From: DZBG01 sp049241565
GTDB lineage: Bacteria; Bdellovibrionota; Bacteriovoracia; Bacteriovoracales; Bacteriovoracaceae
DNA length: 8,373 bases
NCBI GenBank assembly: GCA_049241565.1
Contig: JBMLQL010000008.1
Location: forward strand, 1-8,373
Reading direction: 5' to 3'
Of this stretch, positions 1 through 7,098 are shown piece after piece. Below the pieces are notes generated by a model, which saw only the letters and a program-made list of their open reading frames with translations, was not told where the DNA came from and did not search any database. Made by a program: the position numbers and the translations under genes. Numbering within the stretch: position 1 is the stretch's first letter; every line of letters starts with the position of its first letter.

Positions 1-183
1 GATCTCTTTTCTAGAAAGGTTGTGGGCTTATCTATGGGATTTACACATCGCCAACAAGGGAAGGATCTCATGGATCATTCTGATCGAGGGTGTCAATAGA
101 CCAGCAAGAGCTTTAAGGACTTTATGGAAGAACATGTTGAATATGAAAAATTATGGAATATAAAGCAGTGTTCGGGTTTCTAG
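1..183 (+). pseudogene. IS3-family transposase OrfB remnant (rve/DDE core)
   Basis: Frame 1 reads DLFSRKVVGLSMG, typical of the integrase-core strand just after the first catalytic Asp of IS3-family OrfB. It continues to HSDRGCQ, the second catalytic Asp block. An intact IS3 transposase has roughly 20-25 more residues between these blocks, so there is an internal deletion near the THRQQGKD junction. The Tyr normally following HSDRGxQ is replaced by a TAG at 97-99. The frame resumes as TSKSFKDFMEEHVEYE, a normal continuation, then loses similarity, so the region with the catalytic Glu is gone. It ends at a TAG (181-183) inside the terminal repeat. The 5' part lies outside the window. It cannot be an active transposase. 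The family call is from recalled motifs and is fairly secure; the IS3 subgroup is not determinable. Confidence 0.85.
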
Positions 184-208
184 TGTCTAAAAAATCGTTG
201 CAAGATCA
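169..208 (+). mobile_element. IS3-type right terminal inverted repeat (tip at 208)
   Basis: These 40 bases match the reverse complement of 8320-8359 at 30 of 40 positions with no gap, including the shared blocks TGTTCGG, GTGTCTA and GCAAG-TCA. Read from the tip inward on the minus strand it begins TGATCTTGCAACG and continues to TTTTTTAGACAC. A TGA(T/C)C tip with an internal GACAC is the style of IS3-family ends. It lies downstream of the OrfB remnant, so it is the right end of that copy, with 209 onward being flanking DNA. No target duplication can be tested because the partner end of this copy is outside the window. Confidence 0.75.
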
Positions 209-507
209 TCGATTAGTTTATTTTGAGTCATTGTTTTTAGGTTGAGCAATGAATTTTCTGTTAGGACAGCACCTTCTTCTGCAAGATTTTCCAAACCTTC
301 ATCTAGAGCCAATGAATAAGCAACTTCTATATCTAGCCATATAGTCCTAAAATCTTTTTTCCATTGGTCATCGACTGTTGTGAGTTGGTTTAAATAACTC
401 TCAAGATCATAAATTAAATCGCTAATATATACGACTTTATTAAAGTATCTTGTGATTTTTAAATCAATCAATTCCAAGATGTTAATGTCTTTTTGGACGA
501 GGATCAT
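187..507 (-). CDS. Small acidic helical protein, possible immunity protein, C-terminus IS-encoded
   Basis: The product has 106 residues and is rich in Asp, Glu and Leu, with no signal peptide, Cys cluster or membrane segment. It looks mostly helical (ILELIDLKITRYFNK, then YDLESYLNQL, then a WLDIEVAYSLALDEG block). I do not recognise the family securely; the size, acidity and position as last gene of an RHS operon suggest an immunity protein. The ATG lies one base after the preceding stop, and AAGGA in the end of that gene is a plausible ribosome binding site about 11 bases upstream. The IS3 tip falls at 208, so only about 99 residues are native. The last seven (DDLATIF) and the TAG stop are read from the IS end. 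The original C-terminus has therefore probably been replaced, and function is uncertain. Confidence 0.7.
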   Translation of the reverse strand: MILVQKDINILELIDLKITRYFNKVVYISDLIYDLESYLNQLTTVDDQWKKDFRTIWLDIEVAYSLALDEGLENLAEEGAVLTENSLLNLKTMTQNKLIDDLATIF

Positions 508-508
508 T

Positions 509-772
509 TCACATGTATTCCTTTGGAATATTTTTCATCTGTTCTTCTAATGACCAATTCGCTGATTTTTCATCTGGATTAGCCCATTTGCCGCCTTTTT
601 TTAGCCATTCTTCACGAAATTTTTTGACGTATTCAGGATTGCAATCTTGATATCCAAAATCAACCCCACAACAACCACAAATTTCAAAAGCTGGGGTTTT
701 GTCATCTTCTCCCCATGGAGGATCATCCTGCATTTTCCCGCATACTCTACAATGTAAGTTCTTGTTCTTCAT
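509..772 (-). CDS. Cys-rich small protein (CxxC / CxCC knuckle), CPCC-like
   Basis: The product has 87 residues. An N-terminal CRVCG pair and an EICGCCG cluster about 20 residues later probably bind one zinc ion. A charged helical tail follows, with KKFREEWLKKGGKW and a Trp-Ser-Leu-Glu-Glu stretch. The spacing of CxxCG and FEICxxC matches the gene just upstream, so the two look like diverged relatives, though this one lacks the exact CPCC signature. The ATG overlaps the stop of the upstream gene as ATGA, giving translational coupling. The following gene starts one base after this stop. By position it is a candidate orphan immunity protein or accessory of the RHS toxin; another small zinc-binding protein role cannot be excluded. 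No catalytic motif is visible. Confidence 0.75.
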   Translation of the reverse strand: MKNKNLHCRVCGKMQDDPPWGEDDKTPAFEICGCCGVDFGYQDCNPEYVKKFREEWLKKGGKWANPDEKSANWSLEEQMKNIPKEYM

Positions 773-1026
773 GGAATTTCATCAGGAAAAGGAGTTCGAA
801 CTGCTTTTATATATTTTTGGGCCGCAGCTCCAAATTTTTTATAATTTTCCTTGGCTTCATTAAGACTTTCTTGATTAGCCCCTCCTCTAAAGTCTGGATT
901 ATTAAATTGTACATCATCCTCCTCCCAATGACATACAGGGCAGATTTCAAATGTCTCATGCGTCTCCTCTGATAGAGTTAAGAAGCCACAACAGGGACAC
1001 GAATAACATTCTTCATTGTTTCCCAT
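769..1026 (-). CDS. Cysteine-rich CPCC-domain protein
   Basis: The product has 85 residues with the CPCC-family layout: SCPCCGFLTL near the N-terminus, FEICPVCHWEEDD about 20 residues on, then NPDFRGGAN and a helix SLNEAKENYKKFGA. These are the hallmarks I know for the Cys-rich CPCC domain (PF14206), so family assignment is strong. The four Cys of CPCC and CPVC probably hold a zinc ion. Genes of this family are often found among small genes near polymorphic toxins, which fits here, but a biochemical function is not established. The start is nine bases after the previous stop with no strong ribosome binding site, suggesting re-initiation. Its TGA overlaps the next ATG by four bases. Confidence 0.85.
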   Translation of the reverse strand: MGNNEECYSCPCCGFLTLSEETHETFEICPVCHWEEDDVQFNNPDFRGGANQESLNEAKENYKKFGAAAQKYIKAVRTPFPDEIP

Positions 1027-1035
1027 ACTATTCGT

Positions 1036-1299
1036 TCATAGACCTTTTTCGTTTTTATATTCTACAAAGCTCTCTATAGTATGCAAATAGCTGCCATCTA
1101 TATCTTTCAAATCTACTCCCATTAAATATTCGATACCATCCCAGATTTTATCTTCTTCACTCGGAGGGTCATATTCTAACACACCATCATCTTCTGCTAA
1201 TTGAAATTTTTGAGCCCAAAAAGCTAACTCTTCCCGTGATTTTTTGTCTTTGATTAGAAAATCAAAAGCTTGCTTTATTTCATTTAACGAAATTTTCAT
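1036..1299 (-). CDS. Probable cognate immunity protein of the RHS toxin
   Basis: The product has 87 residues, strongly acidic and without signal peptide or membrane segment. It opens with MKISLNEIKQAFDFLI, then a charged helix SREELAFWAQKF, then LEYDPPSEEDKIWDGI, EYLMGVDLKD and SYLHTIESF. I recall small proteins with this same order (Ser-Arg-Glu helix, acidic Pro turn, W-x2-I-x-YL-x-G-x-D) encoded just downstream of RHS or contact-dependent toxins in other bacteria, but cannot give a family name. The ATG is two bases after the RHS stop, and AAGG within the final RHS codons serves as ribosome binding site, so its synthesis is coupled to the toxin. Direct adjacency to the variable toxin tip is the strongest reason to call it the cognate antidote; this is inference. 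Confidence 0.75.
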   Translation of the reverse strand: MKISLNEIKQAFDFLIKDKKSREELAFWAQKFQLAEDDGVLEYDPPSEEDKIWDGIEYLMGVDLKDIDGSYLHTIESFVEYKNEKGL

Positions 1300-1301
1300 T
1301 T

Positions 1302-4300
1302 TTACCTTGTTCCTATGAAGTTTCCTTCGCTATCAAATATATAGTGAATTTTAATTCCATCATTTGTTTCTGGTCGCACAATTCTAATATTGTTGTTTCC
1401 ATCAACGGTTTCATGCCAAGTTCTTTTTAGGCTAGTTTCCGGATCCCATTCCCGTACTCTTCTTCTTCCAATCATCTCTCCTTTTTTCATAGGAGCTTTT
1501 AATTCTCCGTAGTATCTAATTTTATTATTTTGAAGCTGACGATAACCTTTAGCTCCATATTTTTTTACCTGTGTCAAATGGGTATTTAATAGTTCGCCTT
1601 GCAAGTTCTCTACTCTACGTATGGCCTTTGTAATACTAGCAACTTTTGCAGGAGCTTTAGCTAGTCGGGTAAATCCGATTATCCCCTTAACTGTACCATA
1701 CCCTCCTGCAATCAAAGATCCAATCTCTAGCCCCGTGGTTGTCGTTGACCGGAAGGAATGGTAAACGGAATCAGATTCATCAATAGAGAGCATATCCATC
1801 ATCCAGTCCCCTAATTTAGCCATTTGATCGGCTTGTGACTGCTCAACTGCCTCAATGATATGAATGCGCTCCTCAAGGCTGATCTCTAATTCTGCTGCTC
1901 CCATGTAAGTAGCTGCAGTTTGCAAGTCATGGATAGATCCGACCACAAAGTTCACTACCCCGTGGCTAACTCCACAGATAGCACTCTTAATATCGCTGCC
2001 TATTTTGCTCTGATAGCTCCCCGAAGCATAGGCACTGCCATTCTTACCGCAAATACAAACACAGCCTTCAGGAGCATTATGCCACCCAGGATGACCATGG
2101 TGTGTACATCCACAATTTTCATCGAGAGCGGAGTTTAAGCCGAAATAGTCAACATATTTCATGGGATTATTGCGGGCGTAGGCATAAAGATTAGGCCCAT
2201 CGATCGCGCCTAATGGATCAGGGCTGATCCATCTTCCTACTTCAGGATCATAGTATCGGTAGCCGAAGTACATCAGGCCGACCTCTTTGTCGACTCGCTT
2301 CCCTTTGTATCTCCAGGGGTTTCCAACTGAGGAATCAGAAACAGATCTTCCTCTATTATTGATAATTTCCTCTTCTCCATAGATAGAGTAGCGGTAGGTT
2401 TCTACAACCTTGCGTCTTTGCGGGTCGAGAAGACAGGTGATATTTCCTTGCAGGTCATAAAGAGGGACATAGGTTTCCTTTCTAATTTCAATAGCGATAC
2501 TTGGCGCTTCGGGGTTATTAGGATTGCCAGGAACTTTCAGTTCAACGATTACTCCCTTTTCATCTACTGAACCGATCTCTGTATCTCCTAAATAGAAGAA
2601 ACGGAGTACCTTCGATTTCTTTCCCTTAGATTCTATTCTTTTGGTCAGACGCTTGCCGCTAGGGTCGTAAGTGAATTTGATGACATTCTGGTCAGGATCT
2701 GTGATAGAGACAATCTGATTTAGATGATTGCTTTTGTAGGTCCATGTTCTGGCACCAATTGTTTTAGTTGCAAGATTGCCATTCGGATCAAAGGTATAGG
2801 TAGCTCCTTCGGCTTCTACGAGTTGGTTGACGCCATCGACTTTATAAGCTGATCCGTCTCTTTGGAGGCGGTTTCCGATCGAATCATAGGCATACTTGTG
2901 CTCAATCACCCCTTTCTCAAGGATAAGTTGAGCCAAGGCATTGTAATCATAATCTGTCGTATAGGTTTCATCATCTAGGATGGTCTCTCGTTTTTTGATG
3001 TTTTCAAGCGGATCATATCCCCCCGCCACTACTCGATCTTGGAAGAAATCGGTCGATATTTCTATTCTGCGACCGGCCTCATCCCAAGTTTGACTTTTTC
3101 CTCCAAGATGGCCCGGAAGGATTTCTTCGAGGATATTACCCATTAAATCTCTTGAGTCTACCTGGTAGTTGTAGAGCTCCTTTTTGTCCTTGCTAAAGCG
3201 TTTAGCTCCTTTGACAAAAGGCCCTTCATAGAAGTAATCGACAAAAGAGCCATCTGGAAGTTGGAGCGTTTGAATTTTGCCTTCTCCATCATAGATGCGG
3301 CCCAACTGATAAGATCCAAATTCATCCTTAATCTTTTCAGTGAGAGGCATGTCGTGAGCATCGAAAGAATAGTTAATTGTGAAAGAGGAATCTAAATAGA
3401 CTTCCGTAATGTTTTTATGATGGTCATAAGAGAGCTTGTATTCGATCTCATTTTTTCCCTCTTTGTAAGAGATGGTATTTAGATTGGCCTCATTGTCATA
3501 TCGATGGGTAATCGGTTCCTTAGCGCTGTGGTTATATTTTGCCGCAATATCTCCATAAGAATTGTATTCGTATCGGAGGGTGGGCTCTTCTGGAGTTCCC
3601 CTTCCTAAAGTAAATGATTCAATTTGATCTGCCTGATTTAGAGTCCATTCTGTTTCATAGGCTCCTGAGGGTGCATCGGCAGAAAGAATGAGAGTTTTTT
3701 GAGCGATTTGATTTCCCAAGCTATCATAGTAAGATTCAGCATCAGCTAGAAGTTGCCCTGTTTTATCCTTTTTAGTTGCTTTGACTAAGCGGTTGTCTAC
3801 GTCAAAGATCTCTTCTATCTGATTTCCCATCGGATCAATTAGAGTGCGTTTACTGGTCTTTTGACCCCAATCGTTCAGATAAGCATCATCGTATTCGATG
3901 ATTGTCGCATGACCTGCAGCATTCGTTGTCTTGCGAAGACGGCCGAATCCGTCGTATTCATACTTGACGAGGATGCTCTCTTTATTCTGAGGATAGCCAA
4001 TAACGTGATCAAGTTGGCCTTCCTCGTTATAGACATACCTCTTTTTGAGCAGGACTTTACCTGATTGATCTTCGGTGCGTTCTTCAACAACCCTGTCTAA
4101 AAGATCGTATTCTTTGATGTCTAGAGTAAAAGTCTTTGCTGACTTCCATTTTTTGACGCCACTGGTTCTGCCGAGACTATCATAAATAAATTCGACTTTT
4201 TGCTTGTCTTTACTAAGAGTTGCTAGACGTCCTGAATGACCATAAGTATAGGTTGTTTGCTCACCTCTGGCATCGGTTTCGGATGTTTTATGGAATGCAC

Positions 4301-6791
4301 CATAGCTATGAGTGATCTCTTTAAAAGAATAGTTAGAGCTCTTACTGCCTCTTCTGAAATACTCAAGCTTGTTTAAGCGCCCCTTGTAATCATAAGCAAA
4401 CACCTGCAAAAGGCCATCTGCTCCATAGTAGTGATGCAGGTTGCCCCCTCTGTCATATCTAAGCACCTCTTTTGTTCCATTGAGATGATTGATTTCGATT
4501 GGTTTCCCATGGACGTTATAAGATCTGGCGAGAGTCCTTCCCTTCGGATCGGTTACGGAAATAGGATTATCAAATAAGTCATATCCATAAGTGTAGGTAG
4601 GTCTCACAGAAGAATGGGCTCCATCGCCCTTTTCCGGATAAGTAATTTGAACAGGACGTCCTAGAGAATCATTGACATAGATCGTCTCATTACCAAACCG
4701 ATCGACCTCCGAGAGTTTGTTTCCGGAAGGGTCATAGGTTACATGTGACTCAAATCGATTCCCTGCTCGATCTTTTTCTAGAGTATAAATGAGGTTGTTT
4801 CTCAAATCATAGCCATATTCGATCGACAATCCCGTCTCGGAGTGGGTTTCCAATACGAGATTTTGATTCCCATCATAAGAATAATGCGTTTCATTGCCGA
4901 GAGGATCTGTCTCGAGAACAAGTAATCCCCTCTCATAGCGTTTTGTAAGTGTATAGCAATGGTTTTCATTTGCATCATAGACGGCTTGGGAGGCAATATT
5001 CCCCTGCCCATCGAATTGGTTAACCATCCTTTTTAGGAGGAATTCTGACTTCCCATCTGTAGAGCTGTATTTTTGCTCGACTATTTCAGGAGCTCCAACA
5101 TTTGGAAGTTCTTGTTTGGGAGAAATTCGGGTAATAGTTCTTTCTGTAACCCCATAATTGTCTTTCAAAGTCCCTTCTCTGCCATCATCAATGATAACTT
5201 GGATGAGGGCGCCATCATCATTATAGGCGTAAAAATGTCGCTCTTTTATGCCAGACCTATAGTCCTCCTCTTCTGAGTCAGGAGATCCTTTCGTTAAAAT
5301 GAACTTCTTGAGCAGGAGATTAGTCCCTTTCTTGTACCAATATTTGACCCCCGTGCCCTTTGCATCGGTTTGAAAAAACCCATGGGTATTCTTGCCAGAG
5401 AAGTAAGAGTAGTTTTTAATATGGCCATCTTGATTCGTTACGAGGCCATTCTCGTCAATATTCAAAGAGATGGCGCCTAAACCTATGACATCGCCATATT
5501 CTCTTTCTTCGACAATATTCCCTTTGTCTTTGCTGTCGTAAGTGAAGTGTTTGTAATAGAAAACGTTACCACTTGCATCCTCAACGGAGGTAGAAATGAG
5601 ATTGCCTGCATCGCTCTTCGTTCCCCATGATTTTTTATGAATCCGATATGGAGAGCCATCTAGGTATTGTTCTATAGCAACGAGCTGATAATCATCATCG
5701 AATCGATAGACGGCCTTGCGTTCTCCTGGGCCATCGACTTCCGTATAATCATTTCCGTAGGAGAATAGAACGGCTGCCATTCCCCCTGTGCCAGATGGAA
5801 TAGTAACAGATCTGACCTTGTTCTTCTGTCCCTTATCGGTGTAGTAATCGATTTGAGCAAAACGGCCCTCGGGTAGAGTTTTTCGAATCAAAAGAGCTCG
5901 ATTCTCGACCACTTGATACTGGTAGGCTAAATTAGGTTTATCGGATCGAATCACCTCACTTAGCAGCATTGCTCCGGAAGAATCTTGCTGGAAATGATAC
6001 TCAGCTGATTTCCCATCGCTTGTCTCTATGTGAATTCCATTTCTATACTCAATTTTGATCCAAGCCAGCACCTTCTTCTCTGAAGAATTAGTTTCTTTGA
6101 TGAAAGAAAGCTGACCTTTGTCATCAAACTCATAGAACACTTTGTTCCCGCTGGGAAGGACTTCTTGCGTGATAAAATAGACATCTAGAGAAGGGTGCTT
6201 GTTATAGAATCGTTTCCCTTCTGAACAGAGAACTAGCTCAAAGCTATTCGTTTGTGGGTCAAAATAGAGTTCATTGTTTTTCAGATTTGTCCAGCAACTG
6301 ATGGTTCCCTTGGCTGTGTTCGCTATTCCTGCCACTTCGCCTTCAGGATCAAGTTTAAATAGTGATCTCTTTGAGGAGTTGGTGGTGTTCTGCCATCCGA
6401 CATAGGTTAGGATTGTTCCATCTGGATTGCCGACGTAGACATAAGTGCGCTCAAACTTTCCTTCAGCGCTTGTATAGGATTTTCCTTTCGGATCTTTCTG
6501 GGTAGAAAGAAAGCAGTGAGGATTGAATCGCCATCCTCCGAAATTGGCTGTTTGAAGAGTGTCGCGGCTACTATAGAATCTAGATAGAACTAGAGAATCT
6601 GGAGATGAGACGGTAAGATCAACTTCAACTTCTGTGTAATCACCATGGATGGTGCTCACATTTTCAACTAAGCTTGCCGGATCCCCTTCTCTCGATCCCA
6701 AGTATGTACTGCTAATAGGACTTTCTTTTGCGATTGCGCTCTGTAGAAAGCAACAAAAACTTAACACTAAACTCGTTAAACACTGTTTCAT
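1302..6791 (-). CDS. RHS/YD-repeat polymorphic toxin with Sec signal peptide
   Basis: The product has 1829 residues. Residues 1-21 form a Sec signal peptide (hydrophobic LTSLVLSFCCFL, predicted cut after AIA). Residues ~25-590 are an N-terminal region of RHS type, with a beta-rich start (VEVDLTVSSPDSLVLSRFYSS). Residues ~590-1500 are YD repeats, many of the form Y-x-YD-x2-GN/GR, expected to build the hollow RHS shell. Residues 1525-1552 are the conserved core end (DPLGAIDGPNLYAYARNNP, then VDYFGL). The variable tail (1553-1829) has a Cys/His cluster (1560-1581), a hydrophobic pre-toxin segment (HDLQTAATYMG, TTTTGLEIGSLIAGGYG), and a basic tip with GRRRVREWD, TWHE (1791-1794), RIVRPE and HYIFD. 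The tip resembles tails I recall from other polymorphic toxins and is probably a small enzyme, perhaps a nuclease; no family name is secure. The reading frame is unbroken. It heads the operon with its putative immunity gene two bases downstream. The ATG choice is supported by the signal peptide and a GGGAG six bases upstream. Confidence 0.92.
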   Translation of the reverse strand: MKQCLTSLVLSFCCFLQSAIAKESPISSTYLGSREGDPASLVENVSTIHGDYTEVEVDLTVSSPDSLVLSRFYSSRDTLQTANFGGWRFNPHCFLSTQKDPKGKSYTSAEGKFERTYVYVGNPDGTILTYVGWQNTTNSSKRSLFKLDPEGEVAGIANTAKGTISCWTNLKNNELYFDPQTNSFELVLCSEGKRFYNKHPSLDVYFITQEVLPSGNKVFYEFDDKGQLSFIKETNSSEKKVLAWIKIEYRNGIHIETSDGKSAEYHFQQDSSGAMLLSEVIRSDKPNLAYQYQVVENRALLIRKTLPEGRFAQIDYYTDKGQKNKVRSVTIPSGTGGMAAVLFSYGNDYTEVDGPGERKAVYRFDDDYQLVAIEQYLDGSPYRIHKKSWGTKSDAGNLISTSVEDASGNVFYYKHFTYDSKDKGNIVEEREYGDVIGLGAISLNIDENGLVTNQDGHIKNYSYFSGKNTHGFFQTDAKGTGVKYWYKKGTNLLLKKFILTKGSPDSEEEDYRSGIKERHFYAYNDDGALIQVIIDDGREGTLKDNYGVTERTITRISPKQELPNVGAPEIVEQKYSSTDGKSEFLLKRMVNQFDGQGNIASQAVYDANENHCYTLTKRYERGLLVLETDPLGNETHYSYDGNQNLVLETHSETGLSIEYGYDLRNNLIYTLEKDRAGNRFESHVTYDPSGNKLSEVDRFGNETIYVNDSLGRPVQITYPEKGDGAHSSVRPTYTYGYDLFDNPISVTDPKGRTLARSYNVHGKPIEINHLNGTKEVLRYDRGGNLHHYYGADGLLQVFAYDYKGRLNKLEYFRRGSKSSNYSFKEITHSYGAFHKTSETDARGEQTTYTYGHSGRLATLSKDKQKVEFIYDSLGRTSGVKKWKSAKTFTLDIKEYDLLDRVVEERTEDQSGKVLLKKRYVYNEEGQLDHVIGYPQNKESILVKYEYDGFGRLRKTTNAAGHATIIEYDDAYLNDWGQKTSKRTLIDPMGNQIEEIFDVDNRLVKATKKDKTGQLLADAESYYDSLGNQIAQKTLILSADAPSGAYETEWTLNQADQIESFTLGRGTPEEPTLRYEYNSYGDIAAKYNHSAKEPITHRYDNEANLNTISYKEGKNEIEYKLSYDHHKNITEVYLDSSFTINYSFDAHDMPLTEKIKDEFGSYQLGRIYDGEGKIQTLQLPDGSFVDYFYEGPFVKGAKRFSKDKKELYNYQVDSRDLMGNILEEILPGHLGGKSQTWDEAGRRIEISTDFFQDRVVAGGYDPLENIKKRETILDDETYTTDYDYNALAQLILEKGVIEHKYAYDSIGNRLQRDGSAYKVDGVNQLVEAEGATYTFDPNGNLATKTIGARTWTYKSNHLNQIVSITDPDQNVIKFTYDPSGKRLTKRIESKGKKSKVLRFFYLGDTEIGSVDEKGVIVELKVPGNPNNPEAPSIAIEIRKETYVPLYDLQGNITCLLDPQRRKVVETYRYSIYGEEEIINNRGRSVSDSSVGNPWRYKGKRVDKEVGLMYFGYRYYDPEVGRWISPDPLGAIDGPNLYAYARNNPMKYVDYFGLNSALDENCGCTHHGHPGWHNAPEGCVCICGKNGSAYASGSYQSKIGSDIKSAICGVSHGVVNFVVGSIHDLQTAATYMGAAELEISLEERIHIIEAVEQSQADQMAKLGDWMMDMLSIDESDSVYHSFRSTTTTGLEIGSLIAGGYGTVKGIIGFTRLAKAPAKVASITKAIRRVENLQGELLNTHLTQVKKYGAKGYRQLQNNKIRYYGELKAPMKKGEMIGRRRVREWDPETSLKRTWHETVDGNNNIRIVRPETNDGIKIHYIFDSEGNFIGTR

Positions 6792-6797
6792 TGGAGA

Positions 6798-6810
6798 CTC
6801 CCATTCTCCT
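6798..6810 (-). promoter_or_regulatory. Ribosome binding site of the RHS gene
   Basis: On the minus strand AGGAG (6806-6810) and GGGAG (6798-6802) precede the ATG at 6791. The nearer one is six bases from the start codon, ideal spacing, and fixes this start together with the signal peptide. The bases GGAGACTCC at 6793-6801 are self-complementary and overlap the nearer site, so it could be weakly masked, but a one-base loop makes a real hairpin doubtful. Confidence 0.6.
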
Positions 6811-6910
6811 AAAAATCTCAGAGGAATTCCTACAATTTAAAGGAAAGCATGATATAGAAAGGCCATTTCTGAAAGAAGAGAAATTTTGAAAGATAGCCTA
6901 GCTAAATTGT
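6811..6910. other. Upstream region of the RHS operon, no gene
   Basis: This AT-rich stretch must hold the leader and probably the promoter of the minus-strand RHS operon. I see no confident sigma-70 pair. A TAAATT at 6835-6840 (minus strand) could be a -10 box, but no good -35 hexamer sits at the right distance. No inverted repeat, operator or coding frame with recognisable similarity is visible. The region may include the outer end of the IS481 remnant that begins to its right. Confidence 0.4.
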
Positions 6911-6940
6911 TTGATCCCAGATAATTATGGTTTATATTAT
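6911..6940 (+). promoter_or_regulatory. Possible promoter of the IS481 transposase remnant
   Basis: TTGATC (6911-6916) and TATATT (6933-6938) are separated by 16 bases; TATTAT (6935-6940) gives 18. GGAG at 6957-6960 lies nine bases before the ATG at 6970. The arrangement fits a sigma-70-type promoter and ribosome binding site for the transposase gene. The match is partial and the surroundings are AT-rich, so it could be chance. Confidence 0.35.
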
Positions 6941-6969
6941 GAAGACAATCATTCATGGAGAAAAAGCTT

Positions 6970-7098
6970 ATGGGACAAGTATTGCATTCAAATGCCAGAA
7001 CAACGGAGGCAATCCGTAGAGAGATCCGTAATAGTAAAGAGAGCATAGCAAAAGCAGCATTACTATTGGGGGGAAATTTGGAAAATGGGATACGTTGA
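6970..7098 (+). pseudogene. IS481-family transposase N-terminal remnant
   Basis: The 42-codon frame opens MGQVLHSNARTTEAIRREI and continues RNSKESIAKAA. This is the characteristic start of IS481-family transposases, where MGQVLH, an R/T-T-E-A-[IV]-R-R helix and S-x-E-S lead into a helix-turn-helix. After about 30 residues the similarity stops. The next bases belong to the SDR gene in another frame, and this frame ends at TGA 7096-7098. The integrase core and right end are missing here, so the element is dead. A ribosome binding site (GGAG, 6957-6960) is preserved. The family call is confident because the start is distinctive; the left terminal repeat could not be located. Confidence 0.8.

Noticed and set aside
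715..972. Plus-strand 85-codon frame opposite the Cys-rich genes
   Set aside because: Its sequence is the antisense of the CPCC-type genes, which have strong motifs and coupled starts.
1920..2138. Plus-strand open frame inside the RHS gene, and similar short frames elsewhere
   Set aside because: They lie opposite or within the well-supported RHS coding sequence, have no family features, and are expected by chance in a 5.5-kb gene.
6793..6801. GGAGACTCC hairpin as a translational switch for the RHS gene
   Set aside because: The loop would be a single base, so a stable stem is not credible; noted only as overlapping the ribosome binding site.
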